Assembly (NCBI GenBank): GCA_017404545.1
Contig: JAFRCC010000018.1
Coordinates: 372,001-436,000 of the forward strand
From: Clostridia bacterium
Lineage (GTDB): Bacteria > Bacillota > Clostridia > TANB77 > CAG-508
Reading direction: 5' to 3'
Length of the DNA stretch: 64,000 bases
Made by a program: the position numbers and the translations under genes. Numbering within the stretch: the stretch's first letter is position 1; each line of letters begins with the position of its first letter. The notes beneath the pieces were generated by a model. It was not told where the DNA came from. It saw only the letters and a list, made by a program, of their open reading frames with translations, and searched no databases. Of this stretch, positions 21,271-30,451 are shown piece by piece.

Positions 21271-22908
21271 TTATTCTCCAATTTTGTCAGTTTTATACTT
21301 TGATATAACATTTTTTATTTTCTTGAAAAAACCTCTTATAGCTCTGAAAATCTTATTAAATCGTGTTTCATTAGCTAAAGCTTCATTATCTTTAACACTT
21401 CTTGAAAAATTATAGTTTTGTGTGTCATCTGTTACTGAATAATTCTTCCCCACAGCTTCATCATTTATAATTGTGCCATCATTTACCTCATTTTTTTGCT
21501 TTTCTGCAGCATTTATAGTAGCCATTTCTACTTTTCCTTCTGTTCCGAAGTCCATATTTATGCTAGATTCAAATCCATGTGTATTTTGCATATCATTTGA
21601 TTCTACAATGCCACTATTAACTTGAATTTCAAAATCGTCTGCTTTATCTCTTTTTATCACCTTATCTATTATATGATCTGTCTCATATAAATTGCTTTTT
21701 ATTAATACATCTATTATATCTTCTGCGTTCGTATTCTTGTTTTCGCCCTGCGTAACCAAATTGTTGTAATGATTTATCGTTTCCATTTCAGATTTAATTA
21801 CATCTATAAAATCTCGTGTTCCTGTTTCGAAATCTTTATTAATATAATTGTTATCTTGTGTTGCTTGTTCCTCTTCAACAATTCCATTATAACTACTTTC
21901 ATTCGTACTAACTACATTATTTACATCTTTATCACAGTTTAACGAATTAGACACGTATTTCAATTCTTCTTGTTTTTTATTTTCTTTTTCGTAGTCTAAA
22001 TCATATATCTTTGTCATATGAATAAGCTTACTAGAATTTTCTATAAACATATTTCTTTCATTTTCAAATTTTTCATGTGTACATGGAAATAATTTTAAAA
22101 CTTTTATAGTCTCTTTATCATAGTTAGCTTTATCTAGTATACTTTCAAAATTTTCCATTATTGCTTTGTCAATATCCTTCTGTAATGCGGCCCTCTGTTC
22201 AGGATACATATGAGACTCTTCCATTGAATCATATATCCAATTAAGTAATACATTAGTTTCATTATCTATGGCTGTTTCTCTATCAAGCATTTCTCCCAAA
22301 TACTTACTACAGGCTTCTAGTATTTCTACTTGCGATATCTCAGGAATATCGCTTAATTCAACGAGAATTTTTGAATATGTAGTAGATATATCGTACTCAC
22401 CTTTTTGAAAAAATATCTCCAAATTTTTTCTTAAAGTTTCAATACCATTTTCTTTTGTGCGTATACACGAAATTAATGATGCTCTATCATATGTACATAA
22501 TTTTTTAACAATTCCATCTAATTCTTGATATATTATATTTTGAGTATCTACATCATTAACAAAGTTTTCTATTTCTCTGTAAGTCATTATTCCCGTATTA
22601 TCAATTATTACAGAAAAATTTTTTGTAAATATTTCTTTTATAATTTTATTCTTATTAAACAAATCTTTCCACATACCTACAGAAATATTTTTAACGTTAT
22701 TTTCTATAAGATTTCTTTTTCCATCTTGAGCAAGTTTAGCAATTACTTCATTAACTAAATCGTTATTTATATTGCTGTTCATACATAAATATTGAAAATC
22801 ATTTTCCCAATTTATTTCTTTACTATTTAATACATCTTCTGGATATTTTGCATTCTCCAATAAGTTAGATACTTTCTGAATTTTTGTTTTGTAATCCTCG
22901 AAATCCAT
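21271..22908 (-). CDS. Large protein of unknown function, 545 aa
   Basis: The N-terminal two thirds (MDFEDYKTKIQKVSNLLENA...) are predicted helical, with HEAT-like or similar repeats. A low-complexity acidic and Asn-rich middle (about residues 320-490) and a very basic C-terminal helix (RFNKIFRAIRGFFKKIKNVI) follow, which could bind membrane or nucleic acid. There is no signal peptide. I recognise no domain. It stands alone, upstream of nothing co-oriented within 270 nt, and codon use matches the genome. Confidence 0.6.
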   Translation of the reverse strand: MDFEDYKTKIQKVSNLLENAKYPEDVLNSKEINWENDFQYLCMNSNINNDLVNEVIAKLAQDGKRNLIENNVKNISVGMWKDLFNKNKIIKEIFTKNFSVIIDNTGIMTYREIENFVNDVDTQNIIYQELDGIVKKLCTYDRASLISCIRTKENGIETLRKNLEIFFQKGEYDISTTYSKILVELSDIPEISQVEILEACSKYLGEMLDRETAIDNETNVLLNWIYDSMEESHMYPEQRAALQKDIDKAIMENFESILDKANYDKETIKVLKLFPCTHEKFENERNMFIENSSKLIHMTKIYDLDYEKENKKQEELKYVSNSLNCDKDVNNVVSTNESSYNGIVEEEQATQDNNYINKDFETGTRDFIDVIKSEMETINHYNNLVTQGENKNTNAEDIIDVLIKSNLYETDHIIDKVIKRDKADDFEIQVNSGIVESNDMQNTHGFESSINMDFGTEGKVEMATINAAEKQKNEVNDGTIINDEAVGKNYSVTDDTQNYNFSRSVKDNEALANETRFNKIFRAIRGFFKKIKNVISKYKTDKIGE

Positions 22909-23013
22909 ATATAATCCCCCATTTTTTCTTTTGTATAAAAATCCACATTTTACAATCTAACAATATTGTATAGCATATAATATTTAATTTCAACACTTTT
23001 TATTTATAAAATA

Positions 23014-23544
23014 CTATTCTTGTCCTTCATTCTCTGTTTTTATTCTCTGAAAATTTTCTTCACAAAACTTCACAAACTCATCTACTGTATTAAAACCAGT
23101 TATTTTCGCATAGTATTCTTTTACAGTTGTATTTTCGTCAACTATTTTTTTTTCGATACTATTTTTTATGTTGTATTTTTGTGAACTTGACATTCCTTTA
23201 TCCTCCAACAATTCTTTTAAAGATTTTGAAAATTGAGCATCACCATTTTTAATTTTTTCAATGTCGCTGTTTGTAACAATAATACTATTCATATTTTCAT
23301 AATGGGCCTTAAGCTCTATTGTAATTATTCCGCTCTCTTCATCATAATTTTGGTTATTTATAATATTCTCAGATGATGCAATATTTTCTACCTCTTTAGA
23401 GCTATTATTATTGTTATTAGTTGTGTCTACACCTCTTTTGCTTACTGCTATCACTATTAATACAATTGCAACAATAATTAAAATTATCACAATTGCAGGT
23501 GTTCCTTGTTCTTTTATTTTTTTACTTTTGCTATTTACTGCCAT
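23014..23544 (-). CDS. Membrane-anchored protein, 176 aa, unknown
   Basis: A single membrane span near the N-terminus (about residues 15-34: TPAIVIILIIVAIVLIVIAV) is followed by an Asn/Ser-rich linker and a helical domain of about 100 residues ending EEFV..FCEENFQRIKTENEG. No family recognised. It is immediately downstream of the large surface protein gene, separated by a terminator hairpin. Confidence 0.55.
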   Translation of the reverse strand: MAVNSKSKKIKEQGTPAIVIILIIVAIVLIVIAVSKRGVDTTNNNNNSSKEVENIASSENIINNQNYDEESGIITIELKAHYENMNSIIVTNSDIEKIKNGDAQFSKSLKELLEDKGMSSSQKYNIKNSIEKKIVDENTTVKEYYAKITGFNTVDEFVKFCEENFQRIKTENEGQE

Positions 23545-23570
23545 ACATAATTCTCCTTTTATATAAAACT

Positions 23571-23593
23571 AGACTAGCTTATAAAGCTAGTCT
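23571..23593 (-). terminator. Terminator of the surface protein gene
   Basis: AGACTAGCTT pairs with AAGCTAGTCT around a 3-nt loop. The minus-strand transcript continues into TTTTATAT. Confidence 0.75.
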
Positions 23594-23599
23594 AACTTG

Positions 23600-26500
23600 T
23601 TATTTCTTTTTAGAAGCCTTTCTTGTTACTTTTTTTCTCTTACTATTAATCTTTATTATAACTGCTAATGCAATTGCAAGTATCGCAATGTATATTAGTA
23701 CATTATCACCGGTTTTTGCACTAAAATTTGAAATTGCCTTGCTTACAGTAGATTTATTGCTGCCTTCTTCGCTATTGCTACCGCCATTACTATTTCCACC
23801 ATTACCATTATCGCTCTTACCTGAATCACTATTTGCACTAGCTACTGTAAATGTAGTTTCAGATTCTGCTCCATCTGTAAAAGTAACTTTTAAAGTGTGC
23901 TCTCTTGTAGATAAACTCGACATATATTCTTTTGTAAAATTAATTACTGTACTACCCGATTGCGAAGTGTAGTTAGATTTATCTACTAAATCTCCATCTA
24001 CATAAACATCCTTTAATAAAGAATAATCTGCATTTAGTATAAATGTTGCTGTCGAAGATTCACCAATTGTATATACTTGTTTTGCTCCATACGTGTATTC
24101 ATATACTATTTTTTCTGCCGTAACTACAATGGATGTATCTGCTGTAATATCAGCTAACGATAACACTCCATCTTTTAGTTTTTCTAGCATTTCAACATCA
24201 TTAACTTTTACACTTACTAATCTATACCCTACTTTAGGTTTTATAGTTACATCTGTTCCTGAATTATAATCCACATATATTATTCCATCTGAGTCTACGT
24301 TATCTCCTGTTATTGTAATTTTATATTGTATAAGCTTATATTTTACAACAACATTCATATCTGAATTTCTTGTAAGAACATTTAATTTATTATTTTCTAC
24401 ACTAACTTTTTCACCATCAACAGTAACGTAGTCTATCTCATAATATTCATCTGGATGGAATGTTATTGTTACCACTTCACCTTCTCTTACTTTTTTCTGA
24501 GAATCACTTATTGTTCCTCCCATTCCATCTACACTTGTATTTACATCTACTAATTTTTTCCCATATACTGTTAATGAAATGTTCGCTGTTTTATAATTTT
24601 TTGTATCACCATTCTTTGTGTATGTCGCAGAATATCTGTTACTTCCTCCTTTAAGCTCTTCATCTGGATTATTCCACTCAAGACCCCTTGTTGATAATGT
24701 TATTGTTGATAACTTGTCTCCCTCATTTCCAGATAAACTTTGTGAACTTTCTATAGGATTTCCCGATTCTGCTTGAGTTATTTCAAATGATACCTTCAGA
24801 TATCCTTTGTATGTATTATTTTCATAACTATATTCTGCATAATATGTTCCTACATCTGTTGGTTGCACTATTTCTGTTGTTCCATCACTACCATACCATT
24901 TTAACGTTAAATCACTTGCTTTAACACCACTATTTGCAGGTGATACCGTTGGCGTTCCTATATTAACTTTACTTCCTGTATATGTAATTCTTTGATTATC
25001 GTTTATTCCACCTATTGTAAGTACTTGTTTGTCTGTTATTTCAAATGTTTTTGGTACTGATACTCCCTCAGAGTTTTCATCCGATTTAACCTCAATTGTT
25101 ACCGTTGCAATTCCTATATCTGTGTTATCTGTATATGCTACTGTATATTTACTTGAATCAACTTCTTTGTTAAATACTTTTACAGTTACTTTTGGTCTTT
25201 TTTCAGTTCCATCGTATACTGTCGTATCATATTCCAAAGATACAGAAACATCACTTTGTTTTAATTTGCTTTTATTAATTGTAAAATCCTTACTAACTGG
25301 ACTGAATGTATAATTGCTACCGTCCACTGGTTTTATTGTTGCTGTAGCTGTTCCAGCATTTATATTATTATCGTACGATACAGTATAATCTGTTTCCTCT
25401 CTTAATGTAGTAGTATCTGCTGTAACCGTTAATGTAGGCTCTTTTTTCTCTCCATTATATGTTTCTGCTGCTATGTCAGCAATTGTTGGAGTTACATTTT
25501 TAGCTGTAATCGTATATTCTTTTGTAACGGTTCCAGTATAATTTCCAATACCTTCTATTGTTGCTACAGCTGAACCTGCATTAACATTGTTTGAATATGT
25601 TACTTCATAATCTGTTCCTTCTGTTAATTCTGTATCATTTAATTCTACACTTACTGAAGGTTTTTTTTCTGTGCCGTCATATTCGTATGTTGATGGATTT
25701 AAAGTAATATTCGCATCCGCTAAATCTGAAGATGGTGTTATACTAGACGGTATAATATTTCCGGTTGTAATATATTCCTCACCATAATATCTTCTCTTCA
25801 TTTCTTCGCTAATTGGGTTAATTTTTACAGTTACTTTTTTATTGTTTCCAACATTTGCATCTTCAAATTCAGCCAAGAAGTTATAATCAGTTCCTTCTTT
25901 GTAGTAACCATCGCCTTCTCCACCTTTGAAGCCACTAATTTGAAACGAACCTGTTACCTTTGCTTTTTTGGTTCCATCGTACTCTTTATCAGATATTTTT
26001 ATATTACCCGATAAAGTTAAAGGTATTGGTGTTACTGTAAAATTAAAATAAAATGACTCTTCTGGATAATAATCTGTTTCTGGAAACTTAACAGAAATTA
26101 TAGCTGTACCTACGTCGTTTACAGTCATCTTAAATCCACTATGCATTTCGGAAGACCCTAATTCACTCTCTGCTAATTTAGTAACAGATACTACATCAGG
26201 GTTACTAGACTCGACTTCTAGACTTGTATCAGAAAAGGTCATATTGCTAGTGCTTGTACTATATTTAACAACTTTATCCTGTATATTATACTCTCTGCTA
26301 TTGTTTGTTTTCGAAACAATTTTAATAGTAAGGTCTTCGCCCCCCACTTTATCTACTGTTCCAGTATAATTCCCTTTTCCAATAAATTTAACATATATTA
26401 GCTCTCCTGCTTGTCCATCATTATTTGTAAACTCAACATCGTAATCTACACCTTTTGTTAATTTTGTAGCACCTAAATCGACAGCTAATTCCACATCAGG

Positions 26501-26914
26501 TTCCAACGGACTGCCTGTGTAGTACACAGAGTATGGAAGCATGGGATATTTCCCACTATTTATATCTTTTGGCTCTATTGTAAAGTGCTCTGTTTTTTCA
26601 TTAAAAGTATACTTACTTGACGATACGGGTTTTATTGTAATTGAACCACCTTCACTTACATTAGTATTATTTCCGTACGTAATAGTATAATCTTTTTCTT
26701 CTACTAAAGTTACAGTTTCTCCGCCTACCTCGGCACTAACTGTAATTTCTGGTTGGATACTACTTCCTGTGTATGTATAACTTGAACTATATCCTGAAAT
26801 TACAGGCACTATTGTCGTTGCTGCATAAGATGGAATAGTTATAATCGTAGACAATATTGCAATAATAAGTGTTACTGCAACTAGTTTAAAAATTTTTCCT
26901 TTGTTTCTCATCAT
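23600..26914 (-). CDS. Large MBG-repeat surface protein with sortase-type C-terminus
   Basis: The 1,104-residue protein starts with a signal peptide (MMRNKGKIFKLVAVTLIIAI, ending SYAA). It then has many repeated bacterial Ig-like MBG units, each with a yTYtGs/YDGTEKkP start, an EGTDYEVTYSNN-type middle and a VTIeGiGNYTGTV end. Two later domains contain YKITITGDNVDSDG-like beta sandwiches. The C-terminus shows SAKTGDN, a hydrophobic span and a KRKK tail, which is a variant cell-wall sorting signal. The start at 26914 follows AGGAGG. It is expected to be anchored outside the cell, possibly as an adhesin. The repeats have diverged, so no recent tandem duplication is evident. Confidence 0.8.
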   Translation of the reverse strand: MMRNKGKIFKLVAVTLIIAILSTIITIPSYAATTIVPVISGYSSSYTYTGSSIQPEITVSAEVGGETVTLVEEKDYTITYGNNTNVSEGGSITIKPVSSSKYTFNEKTEHFTIEPKDINSGKYPMLPYSVYYTGSPLEPDVELAVDLGATKLTKGVDYDVEFTNNDGQAGELIYVKFIGKGNYTGTVDKVGGEDLTIKIVSKTNNSREYNIQDKVVKYSTSTSNMTFSDTSLEVESSNPDVVSVTKLAESELGSSEMHSGFKMTVNDVGTAIISVKFPETDYYPEESFYFNFTVTPIPLTLSGNIKISDKEYDGTKKAKVTGSFQISGFKGGEGDGYYKEGTDYNFLAEFEDANVGNNKKVTVKINPISEEMKRRYYGEEYITTGNIIPSSITPSSDLADANITLNPSTYEYDGTEKKPSVSVELNDTELTEGTDYEVTYSNNVNAGSAVATIEGIGNYTGTVTKEYTITAKNVTPTIADIAAETYNGEKKEPTLTVTADTTTLREETDYTVSYDNNINAGTATATIKPVDGSNYTFSPVSKDFTINKSKLKQSDVSVSLEYDTTVYDGTEKRPKVTVKVFNKEVDSSKYTVAYTDNTDIGIATVTIEVKSDENSEGVSVPKTFEITDKQVLTIGGINDNQRITYTGSKVNIGTPTVSPANSGVKASDLTLKWYGSDGTTEIVQPTDVGTYYAEYSYENNTYKGYLKVSFEITQAESGNPIESSQSLSGNEGDKLSTITLSTRGLEWNNPDEELKGGSNRYSATYTKNGDTKNYKTANISLTVYGKKLVDVNTSVDGMGGTISDSQKKVREGEVVTITFHPDEYYEIDYVTVDGEKVSVENNKLNVLTRNSDMNVVVKYKLIQYKITITGDNVDSDGIIYVDYNSGTDVTIKPKVGYRLVSVKVNDVEMLEKLKDGVLSLADITADTSIVVTAEKIVYEYTYGAKQVYTIGESSTATFILNADYSLLKDVYVDGDLVDKSNYTSQSGSTVINFTKEYMSSLSTREHTLKVTFTDGAESETTFTVASANSDSGKSDNGNGGNSNGGSNSEEGSNKSTVSKAISNFSAKTGDNVLIYIAILAIALAVIIKINSKRKKVTRKASKKK

Positions 26915-27059
26915 AATTTTGAATCCTCCTATTTTTTCATAAGTATTTTTTATTTGCTTTCCTATATCGAATTTTAAATCAGTTGCAGCAAAAAGTAAAT
27001 ATTTATTTTTTCTTTTTGTTGATTTATTTATAATTACCGTCATTTTTCTTAATTTTCTC

Positions 27060-27088
27060 TTGATATTCTGTTTCAAATGTGATATTAT
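27060..27088 (+). promoter_or_regulatory. serS promoter
   Basis: TTGATA (27060-27065) and TATTAT (27083-27088), 17-nt spacer, upstream of the T-box leader. Confidence 0.7.
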
Positions 27089-27094
27089 GCTGAT

Positions 27095-27345
27095 TGTAAT
27101 ATTTGTTTAAGAGATAAGTATTAAATTTATTTTATGTAGAGAGACTATGGTTGGTGAAAATAGTTTAAAATAGTTTATGAAATCTACTCTTTTATACATT
27201 TAATGAAAATTAAACCGATTAATGCCAGGTTATAGGTATTGCTAAGTTGTACTTTATGTATAGTTCTCTATATTTAAGTATAAATTAAGGTGGCACCGCG
27301 AAGATATATCGTCCTTATGTTTAACATAAGGACGTTTTTGTTTTA
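27095..27345 (+). promoter_or_regulatory. T-box riboswitch for serS
   Basis: The leader has a stem I region (AGAGAGACTATGGTTGGTGA), a candidate Ser specifier TCT at 27183-27185 and the T-box core AAGGTGGCACCGCG ending at 27300. The terminator hairpin CGTCCTTATG/CATAAGGACG (27310-27334) is followed by TTTTTG. TGGC in the T-box bulge fits a tRNA with G73, as in tRNA-Ser. Uncharged tRNA-Ser would prevent termination and raise serS expression. Confidence 0.92.
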
Positions 27346-27375
27346 TGTGCCACAAAAATAAAAGGAGGAATCAGT

Positions 27376-28662
27376 ATGATAGACATTAAATTTTTAAGAG
27401 AAAATCCAGATGTTGTAAAACAAAATATCAAAAACAAATTTCAAGACGAAAAATTAGTATTAGTTGACGAGGTTATTGAGCTTGATGTAAAAAACAGACA
27501 AGCCATGCAAAATGGAGATAATTTAAGGGCTCAAAGAAAATCTCTAAGTAATGAAGTTGGTAACTTAATGAAACAAGGAAAAAAAGATGAAGCCGAGAAA
27601 ATAAAAGCTGAAGTTCAAAAAATTAATGAAGAGCTTGTAGAAAACGAGAAATTAGAAGCTGAATATGCGGAGTCAATTAAAGTTAGAATGATGAAAATTC
27701 CAAACATAATCGACCCATCTGTTCCAATAGGAAAAGATGATAGCGAAAATGTTGAAGTTCAAAGATTTGGTGAAGCAGTTGTTCCATCATACGAGATACC
27801 TCATCATGCAGATATAATTGACAGATTTAATGGATTAGATAAAGATTCTGCTGGACGTACAAGTGGTGTTGGATTCTATTACTTAATTGGTGATGTTGCA
27901 AGATTACATGAAGCAATGCTTGCATATGCAAGAGATTATATGATACAGAATGGCTTTACATACGCTATTCCCCCATTCATGATTCGTAGCAACGTTGTTA
28001 CTGGAGTTATGAGCTTTGAGGAAATGGATGCAATGATGTATAAAATCGAAAATGAAGATTTATATCTAATTGGAACATCTGAACATTCTATGATTGGTAA
28101 ATTTATAGATCAAATTGTAAAAAAAGATGAATTACCTATCACAATGACATCTTATTCACCATGTTTTAGAAAAGAAATTGGATCTCATGGACTTGAAGAA
28201 AGAGGATTATACAGAGTTCACCAATTTGAAAAACAAGAAATGATCGTTATCTGTGAACCAGAAGATTCAATGAATTGGTATGAAAAAATGTGGAAATTAA
28301 CTGTTGATTTATTTAGAAGCTGGAATGTTCCAGTAAGACAACTTGACTGTTGCTCTGGAGATATGGCAGATTTAAAAGTAAAATCTTGTGATGTTGAAGC
28401 ATGGAGCCCAAGACAACAAAAATTCTTTGAAGTTGGAAGCTGCTCTACATTAGGTGATGCACAAGCAAGAAGACTTGGAATTCGTGTTAAAGGAGAAAAA
28501 GGTAACTACTTCCCTCATACATTAAATAATACTGTTGTTGCAACACCAAGAGGATTAATAGCAGTTATAGAAAACAATTACAATGAAGATGGATCTGTTA
28601 CAGTACCAGAAGTATTAAGACCATATATGGGTGGACTAGAAAAAATAGTCCCAGTTAAATAA
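27376..28662 (+). CDS. serS: Seryl-tRNA synthetase
   Basis: The 428-residue enzyme charges tRNA-Ser. The N-terminal coiled-coil arm that grips the long variable arm of tRNA-Ser is at about residues 28-100. The class II catalytic core follows with motif 2 (SPCFRKEIGSHGLEERGLYR) and motif 3 (NNTVVATPRGLIAVIENNYN). Start ATG at 27376 follows GGAGG. A T-box leader controls it. Given the odd class II tRNA in the prophage, this enzyme is the host protein most likely to charge that tRNA. Confidence 0.97.
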   Translation: MIDIKFLRENPDVVKQNIKNKFQDEKLVLVDEVIELDVKNRQAMQNGDNLRAQRKSLSNEVGNLMKQGKKDEAEKIKAEVQKINEELVENEKLEAEYAESIKVRMMKIPNIIDPSVPIGKDDSENVEVQRFGEAVVPSYEIPHHADIIDRFNGLDKDSAGRTSGVGFYYLIGDVARLHEAMLAYARDYMIQNGFTYAIPPFMIRSNVVTGVMSFEEMDAMMYKIENEDLYLIGTSEHSMIGKFIDQIVKKDELPITMTSYSPCFRKEIGSHGLEERGLYRVHQFEKQEMIVICEPEDSMNWYEKMWKLTVDLFRSWNVPVRQLDCCSGDMADLKVKSCDVEAWSPRQQKFFEVGSCSTLGDAQARRLGIRVKGEKGNYFPHTLNNTVVATPRGLIAVIENNYNEDGSVTVPEVLRPYMGGLEKIVPVK

Positions 28663-28664
28663 TA

Positions 28665-28732
28665 GGGACGGACTCATTTATTTAAGTGTATAATAAAATA
28701 TTTAAGTAAACTTTAATTTTTGAGTCCGTCCC
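28665..28732. repeat. REP-like palindromic element
   Basis: Perfect 12-bp arms GGGACGGACTCA (28665-28676) and TGAGTCCGTCCC (28721-28732) enclose 44 nt of AT-rich DNA, between serS and ysxC. The arms are much more GC-rich than the surroundings. Such GGGACGGACTC palindromes recall REP elements mobilised by RAYT transposases; no transposase is present here. It may also act as a terminator. Confidence 0.55.
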
Positions 28733-28750
28733 CAAATTTAAGGAGGAAAT

Positions 28751-29338
28751 ATGTTAATAAAAAATCCCAAATTTGAAATTTCGGCTGTCAGCCCTAAGCA
28801 ATACCCTTCTAATGGATTACCGGAAGTAGTTTTAGTTGGTAAATCAAATGTTGGTAAATCTTCCTTTATCAACACAATGATTAATAGAAAAAAACTCGCT
28901 AGAACAAGTAGTGAACCAGGAAAAACAAGACAAATTAATTTTTATAATATGGATAATAAATTCTACTTCGTTGATTTACCTGGATATGGTTATAGTAAAA
29001 TGTCTAAGGTGGAGCAAGCTAAGGTAAATGGTTTTATAGATGAATATTTGCATGTTAGAAAAAATATCGCATTAATTATTCTCCTAATTGATATTAGACA
29101 TGAACCAGGAGCTAACGATAAAATGATGTATGATTATATTATTAGGTCTGGTCTCCCATTTATAGTAATTGCTAGTAAAGCTGACAAAATTGCTGTAACT
29201 AAGGTTGATAACGCCGTAGATTCAATTCAATCAATATTAAACCCAATAAAAGACTTTACCTTTATCCCTTTCTCTGCAGAAAGAAAAATCTACACAGAAA
29301 AAGCTTGGGAATGTGTTGACTCATTCTTATTTAAATAA
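28751..29338 (+). CDS. ysxC: Ribosome-biogenesis GTPase YsxC/EngB
   Basis: The 195-residue GTPase shows G1 GKSNVGKSSF (about residues 32-41), G3 DLPGYGYS (about 78-85) and G4 SKADK (about 145-149), the layout of the EngB/YsxC (YihA) family. It assists late assembly of the 50S subunit. The ATG follows AGGAGG. It ends in a clear terminator and is co-oriented with serS. Confidence 0.95.
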   Translation: MLIKNPKFEISAVSPKQYPSNGLPEVVLVGKSNVGKSSFINTMINRKKLARTSSEPGKTRQINFYNMDNKFYFVDLPGYGYSKMSKVEQAKVNGFIDEYLHVRKNIALIILLIDIRHEPGANDKMMYDYIIRSGLPFIVIASKADKIAVTKVDNAVDSIQSILNPIKDFTFIPFSAERKIYTEKAWECVDSFLFK

Positions 29339-29345
29339 CTAATAG

Positions 29346-29379
29346 AAATCCTATGTTAATTTTATATAACATAGGATTT
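29346..29379 (+). terminator. ysxC terminator
   Basis: AAATCCTATGTTA pairs with TAACATAGGATTT around an 8-nt loop. Confidence 0.75.
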
Positions 29380-29393
29380 CTTGCTTTACATAA

Positions 29394-29536
29394 TTGCATT
29401 TTTGTAATTATATGGTATAATAAACCAACGTCGTTAATATGCGGCGAAGTACCCACAATAGTCATTTTCCTAGCAGTAGTTCATACAAATGACTACTTAT
29501 ATGGATTTGACACACAACAGAAAAGGAGGATTTCTT
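29394..29536 (+). promoter_or_regulatory. Promoter and conserved leader of paralog 1
   Basis: TTGCAT (29394-29399) and TATAAT (29416-29421) have a 16-nt spacer. The transcript would begin with a hairpin CGTCG/CGGCG around TTAATATG, followed by GTACCCAC. A matching CGTTAA-ATGCGG...GTAC.CAC segment occurs at the same place before the second paralog. The 16-nt spacing and the TATAATAA context are also shared. Confidence 0.6.
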
Positions 29537-30136
29537 ATGAAATCGACAATTGAAAAGGCTCTTGAAGCCAACATTTGCGCAGGCTTTGCAGAACGGATTA
29601 CCATCGATGGTGTAACCTTCAGCAGACTTCCGCTTTTGCCTAACATGCCCGTTCTCGAAGTTTCTGGAGACTGGAGAGGTCCTCTCAAAAGTCTTGAAGA
29701 GGCTAAGGAAAAGGCTGAACTTGCTCGTAAGTTTCTGGCAGAAAGTGGTCTTACATGGCATGAAGTCGAGAGCCAGTATAGTCCTAGCGACCCATTCCAC
29801 AGCAATGTCCACGGTGAAATCTGGAGTAAATGCAATAGCGTTTTGGTATGCATGTCTGATGTTTTTCGCAATGAACCGAAATGTAACGGCATCTGGTCTA
29901 TCTCCGATGACTATGACCCGGCCGACTACATGGCAATCTACCCGTCCAATGCATCGCATATGCTTATTGCTGAGTATTTTCCTTCGAGAGAAGATGTAAA
30001 ATACCTCAGAGAACTGCGCTATATGCGTCATGACTATGTAAACGACATCAGACCCGACAGCGTATTTTTCCTGGACGTAGACAACTGGGATATAAAGACA
30101 AAGCATGGCATCATCACGCTGAAAGAAAAATTCTAA
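29537..30136 (+). CDS. Unknown protein, tandem paralog 1 (GC-rich relative to window)
   Basis: The 199-residue protein begins MKSTIEKALEANICAGFAER and continues ITIDGVTFSRLP, closely matching the second paralog. Further shared blocks are a central helical EEA/KKA segment, 'GLTW', a 'GIWSISDDYD' type turn, 'NASHMLIAEYFPS' and the end 'IITL'. No catalytic motif or domain is recognised. There is no signal peptide or membrane span, so it should be cytoplasmic. It has a strong ribosome binding site (AAAAGGAGG), its own promoter, a structured leader and a very GC-rich terminator. A 245-codon antisense ORF exists but lacks the paralog support. Confidence 0.65.
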   Translation: MKSTIEKALEANICAGFAERITIDGVTFSRLPLLPNMPVLEVSGDWRGPLKSLEEAKEKAELARKFLAESGLTWHEVESQYSPSDPFHSNVHGEIWSKCNSVLVCMSDVFRNEPKCNGIWSISDDYDPADYMAIYPSNASHMLIAEYFPSREDVKYLRELRYMRHDYVNDIRPDSVFFLDVDNWDIKTKHGIITLKEKF

Positions 30137-30160
30137 TCCGAACGAAATCCCCAAACAGGG

Positions 30161-30190
30161 CCCCGCGTCTCCAATATGACGCGGGGTTTT
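30161..30190 (+). terminator. Terminator of paralog 1
   Basis: CCCCGCGTC pairs perfectly with GACGCGGGG, followed by TTTT. Confidence 0.9.
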
Positions 30191-30336
30191 GTACTGCAAA
30201 ATTCATAAGCAATGCATTGACAGTAATTTTACCTTAAAGTTTTGGAGATAGATATACAAAAGAAAAAAAAAATAAAATACAGTTGAATGCAGTAATACAT
30301 AAAATAAGGAAAAATTACTTTTTTTGATTAACATAA

Positions 30337-30451
30337 TTGATTTTTTTCCATAATATGTTATAATAAGTTTATGCCGTTAAATGCGGTACGTACACACCAT
30401 CGTCCAAGCTCCCAAAAGAGCAAGGACCCGACTAAAGATTGGAGGATCTTT
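30337..30451 (+). promoter_or_regulatory. Promoter and conserved leader of paralog 2
   Basis: TTGATT (30337-30342) and TATAAT (30359-30364), spacer 16 nt, as in paralog 1. The leader opens with TGCCG/CGGTA around TTAAATG, then GTACACACC and CATCGTCC, aligning with the first leader over about 30 nt. Confidence 0.6.

Noticed and set aside
23493-23972. A 159-codon ORF antisense to the surface protein end
   Set aside because: Leu/Pro/Ser-rich shadow of the Gly/Ser-rich C-terminus.
29462-30199. A 245-codon antisense ORF over paralog 1
   Set aside because: The plus-strand gene has a promoter, ribosome binding site, terminator and a paralog next door; the antisense frame has none of these and is open because of GC-richer codons.
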